From Planctomycetaceae bacterium (GTDB lineage: Bacteria; Planctomycetota; Planctomycetia; Planctomycetales; Planctomycetaceae), in contig JALQWE010000037.1 of NCBI GenBank assembly GCA_023258825.1, positions 5,579 to 15,572 on the forward strand: a DNA stretch of 9,994 bases. The letters are read 5' to 3'. Below are positions 1 through 6,858 of the stretch, piece by piece (the stretch's first letter is position 1; each line of letters opens with the position of its first letter). The notes beneath the pieces are model-generated. The model had not been told where the DNA came from, made no database searches, and was given only the letters and a program-made list of their open reading frames with translations. The position numbers and the translations under genes were made by a program.

Positions 1-96
1 CACAGTAATTGCTTCTTCGAGATTAGAAGGTAGCGACTGAGTATTTGTCGATGGCTCGAGTACGTACTTCTTCTCAATTCCCTTAAGCCCCGCAGC
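1..96 (-). other. Frame and composition switch; glutamine synthetase-like fragment
   Basis: In these last bases the gluQ frame uses TTA, AGA-AGA, ATA and CTA codons unlike the rest of the gene. A different minus-strand frame (codons starting at base 96) reads smoothly as protein: AAGLKGIEKKYVLEP, then SLPSNLEEAI. This resembles the segment of type I glutamine synthetases after the active site, where AAGL-GI-KK is followed by LP-sL-EAl. GC is about 44% for bases 1-90 against about 60% for bases 91-180. The family resemblance is from memory and only 32 residues are available. It could be a joining artefact at a contig end, a real rearrangement, or chance. Confidence 0.4.
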
Positions 97-992
97 GACT
101 CCGCTCGATCCCGCTTCGCAAGGCGTTTTCCGGTTGCATCTTTCAACAAGCCATGGTGAGCATAGACGGGTACCGGCAAGCCGAGCAGCGCCTGCAGTAG
201 ACGATGCAGATGCGTTGCCTCGAACAAATCTTCGCCGCGTGACACATGCGTGACGCCCTGCAGTGCATCGTCCCAGACCACGCACAGATGGTAGCTGCAG
301 CCAATATCGCGGCGCACCAGCACCACATCGCCCAGAACGTCCGGCCGCGCCCGCTGATCACCGCGAGTCAGATCCGTCCAGGACAATTCCGCTGGCACAG
401 ATTCCAGAGCCCGTTCGAGGTGCAGGCGCAGGGCATAGGGATCTCCGCGCTGCATCCGCGAATTCACCTCATCCGCTGAAAGGCGTCGACAGGTACCGGG
501 ATACAACGGCCCGTCAATACCATGCGGTGCTCCACCAGCAGCCTCAATTTCACGCTGAATTTCCGCACGGCTGCAGAAGCAGGGATACAGCAGTCCCCGC
601 GACCGTAAACCCTCCACCACACTGCGGTACTCAGGCAAATGCTCCGATTGACGACGCACAGGCTGCTCCCACTGAAGTCCCAGCCAGGCCAGATCGTCGC
701 GAAGGGCCGCTTCGTACTCCGGGCGACAGCGAGTCACATCAATGTCTTCAATCCGCAGCAGAAAACGGCCCCCGGACTGCACCGCCAGACACCATGCCCT
801 CCACGCAGAATAAACATGCCCCAAATGCAGAAAACCGGTCGGACTGGGAGCGAACCGCGTTACAAGGGTCCTGGAGTTAGACTGCAACCTGAGCTCATCA
901 CGCAGTGATAAGTCCGCACCATCCGGAACACATTCAGGATCGCGAAGGTCGCCGGACACCTTATTCAACACAGGGATCTCCACGAAGATCAT
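1..992 (-). CDS. gluQ: Glutamyl-Q tRNA(Asp) synthetase, 3' end cut by window edge
   Basis: A truncated relative of glutamyl-tRNA synthetase that lacks the anticodon-binding domain. The family activates glutamate and attaches it to queuosine in the anticodon of tRNA(Asp), in the cytoplasm. The minus-strand frame is open from 992 to the edge (330 codons). It reads TRFAPSPTGFLHLGH, where HLGH (residues 56-59) is the class I HIGH signature. IEDIDVTR follows at about 81-88. The family zinc site is visible as C138-x-C140 with Y164 and C168 (CFCS and YPGTC). GEDLFEATHLHRLLQALLG and the KMSKS-equivalent KRLAKRD (plus-strand bases 108-128) complete the fold. The ATG at 992 gives a tail of about 41 residues before TLVTRF, which is unusual. 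A TTG at 887 is an alternative start. It begins 45 nt after the cytochrome stop with no clear terminator between, so cotranscription is possible. From about base 95 leftward this frame fills with rare codons and stops resembling the family. Confidence 0.9.
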   Translation of the reverse strand, partial: MIFVEIPVLNKVSGDLRDPECVPDGADLSLRDELRLQSNSRTLVTRFAPSPTGFLHLGHVYSAWRAWCLAVQSGGRFLLRIEDIDVTRCRPEYEAALRDDLAWLGLQWEQPVRRQSEHLPEYRSVVEGLRSRGLLYPCFCSRAEIQREIEAAGGAPHGIDGPLYPGTCRRLSADEVNSRMQRGDPYALRLHLERALESVPAELSWTDLTRGDQRARPDVLGDVVLVRRDIGCSYHLCVVWDDALQGVTHVSRGEDLFEATHLHRLLQALLGLPVPVYAHHGLLKDATGKRLAKRDRAESLRGLRELRRSTYSSHRQILSRYLLISKKQLL

Positions 993-1037
993 GCACCGCG
1001 TCAGGAGACGACTTCAGCACTGACAGCTGACATTTGG

Positions 1038-2912
1038 CTAAGGAGTTGCACGCTCGAAAATCTCTGCCATCCGTCTGTGATACTCTGCACGTTCCACATT
1101 GCCGCGTTTCTCATAAGCCGCCGACAGCCACTGATGAGCCTGCGCCAGTGACGGATCCAGCTCCAGTGCCTTTTCCGCCGCCTGGATCCCACCACTGAGA
1201 TCCCCGAGCTGACCCAACACGTGTGCGTAGCGACCGTAGTATCGAGAACGGGCGGGATTCAGTTTCAGCAGTTTTTCATAGGTATTCCTCGCTGACCGAT
1301 ACTTTCCCGATTCATGCTGAGCGGTTGCCAGAACCTCCAGCCCCACCTCATGCCGCGGTGACAGACTCAACATGGTCTCCAGAGTCGTCTCGGCGTCACG
1401 CAACTGGCCCCGCTGAATCAGGGCACGGCCAAGTGAGAACAGGGCCTCCACATCTTCCGGTGCTGTCCGCAGCGATTCCTTCAGCAGTGTGACCGCTTCC
1501 TCAGCCGCGGCTGCCTCTCCACCAAAGTAGGCGCGCTCCGAAAGATAAATGCCGCGTGCCCGCGCAATCTCTGCTGGATTTCCTTGTACCCCAGGCTCCG
1601 CAAAAGGCACGACCGGCCCACGCTGAGCATCCTCCAGCTCTGACGTAGACGGTGTCGGCTGAGGACGCCGTAGAATTCTGTGATCGGTCTGAGCCGAATG
1701 CACATCGGCAGCCGGATACGCGGCCATATGGCAGGCAACGCAGGAATCCCGACGTCCCTCAGCAACACGAACATCACGCGACTCAGAACATTCGGTCTGG
1801 CCACTCGAATGACACTTCAGGCACTGCTCACGATACACATCGGCCTTCTGATCCGCTGTCGGAACGCCATGAGGATCGTGGCAACTGATGCAACTCAATG
1901 CGCCCTGACTCTCCTGAAAACAACGACTCACATGCATCTGCTCAACATGACTGACAGCACCGGCGGCCCCCGATTCGATGCCTTTCGTCTTCACAAAGAC
2001 GGTCCAGACGTCGGACACATGCATGCCCGGGCGAAAATCAAATTCAGTCAACCCATTCTTCAGCACGCGACGCTGCCCGGCCAGATGGCACTGATTACAC
2101 ACGGCATCCAACCGTGCATCAGTAAAATGACCCGGGTTGATCACGGGATCCGTGCCGGTTCGCGTTGACTGATCCAGCCTCTGCCACGCAATATGTGTTT
2201 CCCCCGGCCCGTGACATCGCTCACAGCCAATGGACTCTTCAGCAAATAGAGTGTCTGCAAATCGATCCGGTTCGCCGGGGTAGGGTAGTGCTCGTCCCGA
2301 GTGACAGGAAATACAGGCATGGGTGACGCGGCGTTCAAATCGGTCGTGAAAATCCTCGGAATATCCCGGCGACAGCGCCCAATGCGCGTCCTGCGCGTAC
2401 CACGTCATAGGTGACTGATACAAACGCCCTTCAACGTTGCGGAGATAAGATCTGCCATGCACTCCGGATCCCACCGAAATGTCGATCGGTACCCGCTGAT
2501 CGTAAATCAACTCGCCACCGTCACTCACCCGCTGTTCATGATGCCAGAACTCGTTGCCCTTACGCTCCACAAAGTAGCGACGACTCCCCGCGATCGAAAA
2601 CTCTGTCTTCTGCAGATCTTCCACGACCGGTGCCGTCGAAGTCCGGGACAACGTCAGACACATCGGATGCCCGGAGTATCTGGTAAAGACTTCCTCATGG
2701 CACTCCCGGCAACTCTCACTACCAACCCAACCTTCCGCTGACTCCGAACCTGCCGCCAATGCAGGACCTTTGGTCGGCATGGCATTCGACTCAGCAACCT
2801 CTGCCGAACGCTCACAACCGCAAACCATTGCAGCCAGCATGGTCAACAGCGCCACACCAATCCTCGGCACACCCCACCACAACTGACACCCTGAACCTTG
2901 CAGACTTTTCAT
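1038..2912 (-). CDS. Seven-haem cytochrome c lipoprotein with C-terminal TPR domain
   Basis: A 624-residue exported multihaem protein, probably an electron carrier or oxidoreductase. The N-terminus has a basic and hydrophobic signal (about 16-30) ending in V-C-G-C33, a plausible lipobox, so it is likely lipid-anchored in the periplasm or at the outer membrane. Seven CxxCH haem c sites are visible, starting at C68, C200, C230, C272, C341, C364 and C391. Conserved-looking histidines near CVACHMA...DVH..QTDHRI (405, 411) may be axial ligands. The haem spacing and GPGETH after the third site resemble the cytochrome c554-type family found joined to TPRs in Planctomycetes and Acidobacteria. Residues ~440-620 are TPR helices (LFSLGRALIQRGQLRDAETT; LDPSLAQAHQWLSAAYEKRG). 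ATG 2912 lies 2 nt after the stop of the upstream FG-GAP gene (TGAGGATG), with GGGAG nine bases before it, so the two are almost surely translated together. Stop is TAG at 1038-1040. The redox partner and substrate are unknown. Confidence 0.88.
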   Translation of the reverse strand: MKSLQGSGCQLWWGVPRIGVALLTMLAAMVCGCERSAEVAESNAMPTKGPALAAGSESAEGWVGSESCRECHEEVFTRYSGHPMCLTLSRTSTAPVVEDLQKTEFSIAGSRRYFVERKGNEFWHHEQRVSDGGELIYDQRVPIDISVGSGVHGRSYLRNVEGRLYQSPMTWYAQDAHWALSPGYSEDFHDRFERRVTHACISCHSGRALPYPGEPDRFADTLFAEESIGCERCHGPGETHIAWQRLDQSTRTGTDPVINPGHFTDARLDAVCNQCHLAGQRRVLKNGLTEFDFRPGMHVSDVWTVFVKTKGIESGAAGAVSHVEQMHVSRCFQESQGALSCISCHDPHGVPTADQKADVYREQCLKCHSSGQTECSESRDVRVAEGRRDSCVACHMAAYPAADVHSAQTDHRILRRPQPTPSTSELEDAQRGPVVPFAEPGVQGNPAEIARARGIYLSERAYFGGEAAAAEEAVTLLKESLRTAPEDVEALFSLGRALIQRGQLRDAETTLETMLSLSPRHEVGLEVLATAQHESGKYRSARNTYEKLLKLNPARSRYYGRYAHVLGQLGDLSGGIQAAEKALELDPSLAQAHQWLSAAYEKRGNVERAEYHRRMAEIFERATP

Positions 2913-2914
2913 CC

Positions 2915-4690
2915 TCAGAACTCCCGATAGCCGGAGACTCCCTCCTGTATCACAACGGAATTCACCCCTGGATCAATACTCAACTTCTGAACCTGTCCGG
3001 ACGGCCAGCGAACCTCGATGGTCAGCGAGTCGTTGGAATTGTCCGGCGCAAAGCACAAAACCCGTTCGTGCGTGGCAGCGTAGCTTGTGCCCCCCGGTAG
3101 TTCCTGAACCAGTCGCTGATCATTCCATGCCATCGTCACTGAAGTGTTGTAGCCATTTCGATTGCTCTGCACACCCAATAGCCGGATTTTCACTAACCGA
3201 CCTGACTGGGAGTCATTTCGCAGGAAGGCAGCAGGGGCATTGTGATGCACCACGCACATGTCCAGATCGCCGTCGGCATCAAAATCCGCCGTCCCGACCG
3301 CTCGCCCCACATACCTTCTCGTAAAGAAATCTCCTGGCTCAGCCGGACGCTCCTGCCACAACTGACCATCCCACGAGAACAACTGTGGAACCATCTCATA
3401 GCCTTCGCTCTCGGCATACCGCGGGTCAATGTGGCCATTCGTGACAAATAGGTCCATCCCTCCGTCAGCGTTAAAATCGCTCATGACCGTGCCAAACCCC
3501 AACTTGGGCAGACTGGGCTCACGCAGTCCTGTCAGATGACTCACATCAAACAATCCCTGAGGCCCCCGGTTCTGATAAAGCGTGTTTGACTCCCCGGTGA
3601 AATGGGTCAGCAGCAGATCGGGAAAACTATTGCGGTCGTAATCCCCAAAGGCCACGCCCATACTGGCCTGCGGCTCACCAATCGAACTGAAGGCGCCTCC
3701 CAGCAGCTGTGCACTCTCCCGAAACTTCCCAGTCCCATCATTCACAAAAAAGAAGTTCGCCGTCGTATCGTTCGCCACATAGATATCCGGCCAGCCATCA
3801 CCTGTCAGGTCGGCGATCACGACGCCGAGGGCTTTATTCCCCGGACCAAACAATCCCAACTCTTTGGAACACTCCACAAATCGACCGTCACCCTCATTGC
3901 GGAAAAACATGTCCGGCTCAGGCTCCACATTTCGGGGATGGCAGATGGACGGAATTCCATCCTTGTCGAGACATTCAACGGGGTTGCAGGGATCGTAGAT
4001 CGCGTAATTGCAAACATACAGGTCCAGGTCACCATCGCGGTCCGGGTCCCCCCACGCCGATGTCGAGCTCCATGCCCGTCGAGTCCCCTGCAGGGCTCCT
4101 GTTGCATCCTGAAACGTACCGTCACCGAGGTTCAGAAACAACCGGCTGACTCCGGCATTCGACACGAACAGATCGTCGAAACCATCGTTGTCAAAATCCC
4201 CCACCGCTACGCCATGACCGAAGCCGGCATCATCTATGCCACTCACACCAAAACAATCGCTGAATTGACCATTCACGCCCTGCCGGTAGAGCGAATCGGG
4301 GATAAATACGTCCGCGGGTCCGGGACAAGGTTGCCCTCCCTGCGTTAGATAGACGTCGATCCGACCGTCCCGATCGAAGTCACCCCAGCCACAGCCCCCA
4401 CCCGTTGACTCCACCATCAGCGCCTTTGGACTGGCACCGTTATCGAATACGTGCTGCACGCCCAACTCAGCCGCCACATCCGTAAAGCGGGGAAACGAAA
4501 TCTGACGCCGCGCCACCTCCGTCACCGGAGCTGCAGCACGCGGTCGAAACTCAAACTTCTTCCCGAGCGACGTTGCGCCAATCCCACCCGCAGATTCTGA
4601 CTCCGGTGCGGATGACCCGGAATCAGTGCACCCGCAGACGAGACTGACCACCATCAGACCACAGGACAGAAAACGCGGCAATGTTCTCAC
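2915..4690 (-). CDS. FG-GAP / ASPIC-UnbV (CRTAC1-type) beta-propeller lipoprotein
   Basis: An exported seven-bladed propeller, probably a surface scaffold or binding protein; the family's molecular role is poorly known. With the GTG at 4690 the protein is 591 residues. It begins VRTLPRFL and has a 20-residue lipoprotein signal ending in V-C-G-C21. Seven calcium-loop FG-GAP motifs follow at about 104 (DFDRDGRID), 165 (DFDNDGFDD), 215 (DPDRDGDLD), 294 (DLTGDGWPD), 350 (DYDRNSFPD, glycine lost), 405 (DFNADGGMD) and 469 (DFDADGDLD). Residues ~499-576 form the ASPIC/UnbV end (SNRNGYNTSV, PGGTSYAATHER, EVRWPSG). A cysteine-rich insert lies between blades 3 and 4 (CNYAIYDPC to ICHP). An ATG at 4762 would add 24 residues but falls inside the stem of the previous gene's terminator. 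The GTG has AGGA six bases upstream and gives a much better signal peptide. It is the first gene of a pair with the cytochrome, 2 nt apart. No promoter was recognised between it and the terminator. Confidence 0.88.
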   Translation of the reverse strand: MRTLPRFLSCGLMVVSLVCGCTDSGSSAPESESAGGIGATSLGKKFEFRPRAAAPVTEVARRQISFPRFTDVAAELGVQHVFDNGASPKALMVESTGGGCGWGDFDRDGRIDVYLTQGGQPCPGPADVFIPDSLYRQGVNGQFSDCFGVSGIDDAGFGHGVAVGDFDNDGFDDLFVSNAGVSRLFLNLGDGTFQDATGALQGTRRAWSSTSAWGDPDRDGDLDLYVCNYAIYDPCNPVECLDKDGIPSICHPRNVEPEPDMFFRNEGDGRFVECSKELGLFGPGNKALGVVIADLTGDGWPDIYVANDTTANFFFVNDGTGKFRESAQLLGGAFSSIGEPQASMGVAFGDYDRNSFPDLLLTHFTGESNTLYQNRGPQGLFDVSHLTGLREPSLPKLGFGTVMSDFNADGGMDLFVTNGHIDPRYAESEGYEMVPQLFSWDGQLWQERPAEPGDFFTRRYVGRAVGTADFDADGDLDMCVVHHNAPAAFLRNDSQSGRLVKIRLLGVQSNRNGYNTSVTMAWNDQRLVQELPGGTSYAATHERVLCFAPDNSNDSLTIEVRWPSGQVQKLSIDPGVNSVVIQEGVSGYREF

Positions 4691-4748
4691 TGGAAGTCCT
4701 GCCGAAAATCCGGAAACCCTGAATCCGCCGGAAACCTGTTCTCCGACC

Positions 4749-4785
4749 AAAAAAAACCACATGGCGAAAAAATCGCCATGTGGTT
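4749..4785 (-). terminator. Strong intrinsic terminator after the DUF1559 gene
   Basis: A perfect 13-bp stem, AACCACATGGCGA (4755-4767) with TCGCCATGTGGTT (4773-4785), has a 5-nt loop. On the minus strand it is followed directly by eight T residues (A run at 4749-4756). It lies about 30 nt past the DUF1559 stop and separates that gene from the FG-GAP/cytochrome unit. Confidence 0.93.
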
Positions 4786-4814
4786 CATTACGCTCAAATC
4801 AGACAGGATGCTGA

Positions 4815-5903
4815 TTAGAAATCGCCAACAACGTTTCCGTCACGACGATTCGCGATGTTGTAACGCACCAGGTTGTCGATGTTTTCGCTGATGAAACGCA
4901 CCGAACCGTCAGCCAGAACAACCTGGCAGCCACCGACGTGGTTGCTGCTCGGTGAAGAGCAACGTGGGTCCCACTCATCGCCTGGCATCCAGGCCTTGTT
5001 GCGGCCCTGGTTGATCGTGTTCAGCATGGAGTTCACAGCACCCAGCGGAGAGGCCCAGTTGGCGTCAAACTTCGGTTCGAAGTTGAAACCGTTGCTGGAA
5101 GCACGCCAGTGCATGGATTCGAACAACAGCACGGTGTTGGACGTTCCATCGGTGATCTCGTGAATACCGCGGGAACCGCGGAACATAAACACGCCATTGA
5201 TGTTCGGATTGTCGTTGTTCCATCGCTCGCTGATCCATGGGGTTCCGGCAGAACCACGCACGAAACGGTTGTCAGCAGCCGGGAACGTCGGGGTCGTCGG
5301 GCAGTCTTTCCAACCGGCCCAGATGTGTCCCATGTTTCCGACATAGTCCAACCCGCCAGCCGGGCCCTGATAAGGAGCCGTTCCCCAGCCGCCGTTGTCG
5401 ATTTCGATCAACTGATCGCGACGAACTTTGGTCTGAGAATTGGAGGGGCAGATGAAGGTCGGAATGACCTGCTCAGCCAACTTACGCGGAGAAGGAGCCC
5501 CACCAATTGAACCCGTGTAACCCATACCGATGTTCGGCAGGGTTCCGTTGGCAACGGTGAAGTAGGCTGCAATCTGATTGTACAGATTCGCCTGATCCAT
5601 GTACGGCATGGCCATCACGGTCCATGGCCATGAACCGTTCGGATACCGAGGATTATTCGGGTCCGGCTGATTCTGGTTGTCACCGTTGAACCAGTTCATC
5701 GGGAACTGATTGTAGGTGTCATGGTAGTTGTGGCAGGCCAGCCCCAACTGCTTCAGATTGTTCTTGCACTGCGTGCGACGTGCAGCTTCGCGAGCCTGCT
5801 GGACGGCTGGCAGCAACAAAGCCACCAGAATCGCGATGATCGCGATCACCACCAGCAGCTCGATGAGGGTAAACCCTCGTTTGAGCGAACCAGTCTTCTT
5901 CAT
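4815..5903 (-). CDS. DUF1559 family protein with type IV pilin-like N-terminus
   Basis: A 362-residue member of the DUF1559 (SBP_bac_10-like) family that is greatly expanded in Planctomycetes. The exact role is unknown; it is thought to form pseudopilin-like surface or secretion structures. The start MKKTGSLKRG|FTLIELLVVIAII is a prepilin leader. Cleavage by prepilin peptidase is expected after G10, with E15 as the conserved +5 glutamate. A single hydrophobic helix spans ~11-32. Then come the family landmarks: AVQQAREAARRTQCKNNLKQ (33-52), IPTFICPSN (148-155), ITDGTSNTVLLFES, and the C-terminal H-X9-DG motif with H322 and D332-G333 (NHVGGCQVVLADGSVRF). The ATG at 5903 is preceded by GGAGG with a 6-7 base spacer, which decides the start. 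A longer open frame to 5975 adds 24 residues that would spoil the prepilin leader and that begin inside an inverted repeat. The gene lies downstream of the small lipoprotein (gap 142 nt) and ends at the strong terminator. Confidence 0.95.
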   Translation of the reverse strand: MKKTGSLKRGFTLIELLVVIAIIAILVALLLPAVQQAREAARRTQCKNNLKQLGLACHNYHDTYNQFPMNWFNGDNQNQPDPNNPRYPNGSWPWTVMAMPYMDQANLYNQIAAYFTVANGTLPNIGMGYTGSIGGAPSPRKLAEQVIPTFICPSNSQTKVRRDQLIEIDNGGWGTAPYQGPAGGLDYVGNMGHIWAGWKDCPTTPTFPAADNRFVRGSAGTPWISERWNNDNPNINGVFMFRGSRGIHEITDGTSNTVLLFESMHWRASSNGFNFEPKFDANWASPLGAVNSMLNTINQGRNKAWMPGDEWDPRCSSPSSNHVGGCQVVLADGSVRFISENIDNLVRYNIANRRDGNVVGDF

Positions 5904-5951
5904 AAGAAACCTCCGGGAAAACCTGAAAATAGAACACACACACTTTGTTAA

Positions 5952-5979
5952 CAGTGAACCTCCCTGGAGATTCACACTG
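5952..5979 (-). promoter_or_regulatory. Inverted repeat in the DUF1559 leader
   Basis: The plus-strand sequence CAGTGAACCTCC / CTGGAGATTCACACTG folds as an imperfect hairpin: GTGAA with TTCAC, CTCC with GGAG, and outer CAG with CTG after a one-base bulge. It sits 49-76 nt before the ATG at 5903. On the minus strand the stem holds GGGAGG, a second SD-like run. It could be a leader RNA hairpin or an operator; nothing decides between these. The inner loop is very tight, so an operator or a slightly opened stem is possible. Confidence 0.3.
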
Positions 5980-6045
5980 TATTCGCCGTTCGATGCTTCC
6001 GCACCTATGCCGAGCAGCGGGCCGCGGCTTTTTACTCAATAAACG

Positions 6046-6540
6046 TCACGGAATCGCAATGTCAAACTCGTTCGTTCCCGCTTTAACCTCGTAAGACAGC
6101 GGAGTTTTCGCGGGATCACCATATTCCGCTGGGAACGGGGCTTCGGCCGCCGCAGCCTTGGACGGATCGACGTTCTTGCCCTTTGGACCACCGGATCGTG
6201 CCTTCAGCATCGCTTCCATGGCCGCCTTGGGATCCGAGTTGCTATCCACACCACCAGCGGCAACCGCCTGCAAAATCGCTTTGTGCTGACCAATGGCAGC
6301 ACCCGCTTTGCCGCTCTGGCAAATCAGGATGAACTTACCCTCGGCGTCCGTACGTGCACCAGAAGATGGCCCCGGATTCACAGGCGAAAACGTAACGTTG
6401 ACACCAGCTAACGGCTGCCCACCCTTGGTCACTTTGCCCGACACAGCGGCCAGTTCGGGACCACCGTCGCCACACCCGGCAAGAAAGAATGACGCCACAA
6501 CCAGACACAGACCACGTGATCCGAAAATGTTCCGCAACAT
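6046..6540 (-). CDS. Small transthyretin-like (carboxypeptidase regulatory-like) lipoprotein
   Basis: A 164-residue exported lipoprotein of unknown function. The signal MLRNIFGSRGLCLVVASFFLAG|C23 ends in a textbook lipobox (L-A-G-C). The mature part starts with a beta-sandwich motif seen in many planctomycete proteins: VSGKVTKGGQPLAGVNVTFSP at ~33-53, then GARTDAEGKF, the usual prealbumin or carboxypeptidase-regulatory pattern. An Ala/Lys/Gly-rich low-complexity stretch (~93-133) follows, and the end YEVKAGTNEFDIAI returns to beta structure. Proteins like this are very often encoded next to DUF1559 genes, as here, so a shared surface role is likely. Stop is TGA at 6046-6048. The ATG at 6540 follows a purine-rich GGGGGCGGGATC leader. 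A weak promoter candidate lies about 80 nt upstream. No terminator was found before the DUF1559 gene, so the two may be one transcript. Confidence 0.85.
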   Translation of the reverse strand: MLRNIFGSRGLCLVVASFFLAGCGDGGPELAAVSGKVTKGGQPLAGVNVTFSPVNPGPSSGARTDAEGKFILICQSGKAGAAIGQHKAILQAVAAGGVDSNSDPKAAMEAMLKARSGGPKGKNVDPSKAAAAEAPFPAEYGDPAKTPLSYEVKAGTNEFDIAIP

Positions 6541-6622
6541 GATCCCGCCCCCAACAATATTCTGTACAAGTGTTCAGCATCAATTGCGCAATGTGCGCGA
6601 AGACGCCGTGCATTGCTGAAGA

Positions 6623-6649
6623 ATTATGCGATCGATCGACCTGGTTCAA
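6623..6649 (-). promoter_or_regulatory. Weak candidate promoter for the small lipoprotein
   Basis: On the minus strand TTGAAC (6644-6649) and CATAAT (6623-6628) resemble -35 and -10 boxes, but the 15-bp spacer is short. The spacer contains the perfect palindrome CGATCGATCG (6629-6638), which could be an operator or chance. Confidence 0.25.
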
Positions 6650-6754
6650 GCAAAGTTTCATGAAATTCCGGCTAAATCCGATGATCAACCCGATTTTTCT
6701 CCAACGCTTTCCGGAAACGAGATGGGAAGTAGGGCAAATCGATCAAATCGACCT

Positions 6755-6772
6755 GCGAAACGTGCATTTCGC
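6755..6772. repeat. Small hairpin beside the large palindrome
   Basis: GCGAAA (6755-6760) and TTTCGC (6767-6772) form a perfect 6-bp stem around CGTGCA. Its last two bases overlap the left arm of the large palindrome, so the two folds compete or stack. Confidence 0.45.
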
Positions 6773-6856
6773 GTTCAGAGAAGGGGTCCGGAACCAATAG
6801 CCAAATGGCCCGGAGGGTGCTTCGCACTCTTGGTTCCTGACCACTTTTCTGAACGC
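6771..6856. repeat. Large imperfect palindrome with nested hairpins
   Basis: Two 27-base arms (6771-6797 and 6830-6856) are inverted copies matching at 24 positions. One of the three mismatches becomes a G-U pair in RNA. The outermost eight bases (GCGTTCAG / CTGAACGC) and innermost eight (GGAACCAA / TTGGTTCC) pair perfectly. The 32-base centre can form two more hairpins: GCC-AAAT-GGC (6800-6809) and AGGGTGC-TTC-GCACTCT (6814-6830). The element begins 2 nt after the TAG of the TPR gene and has no T run on either side, so it does not look like a plain intrinsic terminator. It may be a REP-like dispersed palindrome or a 3' mRNA-stabilising structure. Confidence 0.7.
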
Positions 6857-6858
6857 AG

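Larger units (their letters stand above)
6541..6858. other. 318-bp intergenic region
   Basis: Lies between the small lipoprotein start and the stop of the TPR membrane protein. It holds the weak promoter candidate (6623-6649) and the large palindromic element (6771-6856) with its flanking small hairpin (6755-6772). Bases ~6650-6750 are AT-richer with short CAAATCGA repeats. No convincing gene was seen in any frame. Confidence 0.7.

Noticed and set aside
263..880. 205-codon open frame on the plus strand
   Set aside because: Antisense to gluQ, which has class I synthetase motifs; the plus-strand product is Pro/Arg-rich, typical of a shadow frame.
1680..2168. 162-codon plus-strand frame
   Set aside because: Antisense to the haem-binding part of the cytochrome; no domain or signal seen.
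3602..4348. 248-codon open frame on the plus strand
   Set aside because: It lies entirely antisense to the FG-GAP propeller gene, whose frame carries clear repeated calcium loops; the antisense product matches no recognisable pattern.
6008..6032. GC-rich hairpin followed by TTTTT on the plus strand
   Set aside because: It would act as a terminator only for plus-strand transcription, and no plus-strand gene precedes it; pairing is also broken in the middle.
6674..6696. AAATCCG...CGATTT near-palindrome
   Set aside because: Only the ends are symmetrical; the centre does not match, so it is not convincing as an operator.
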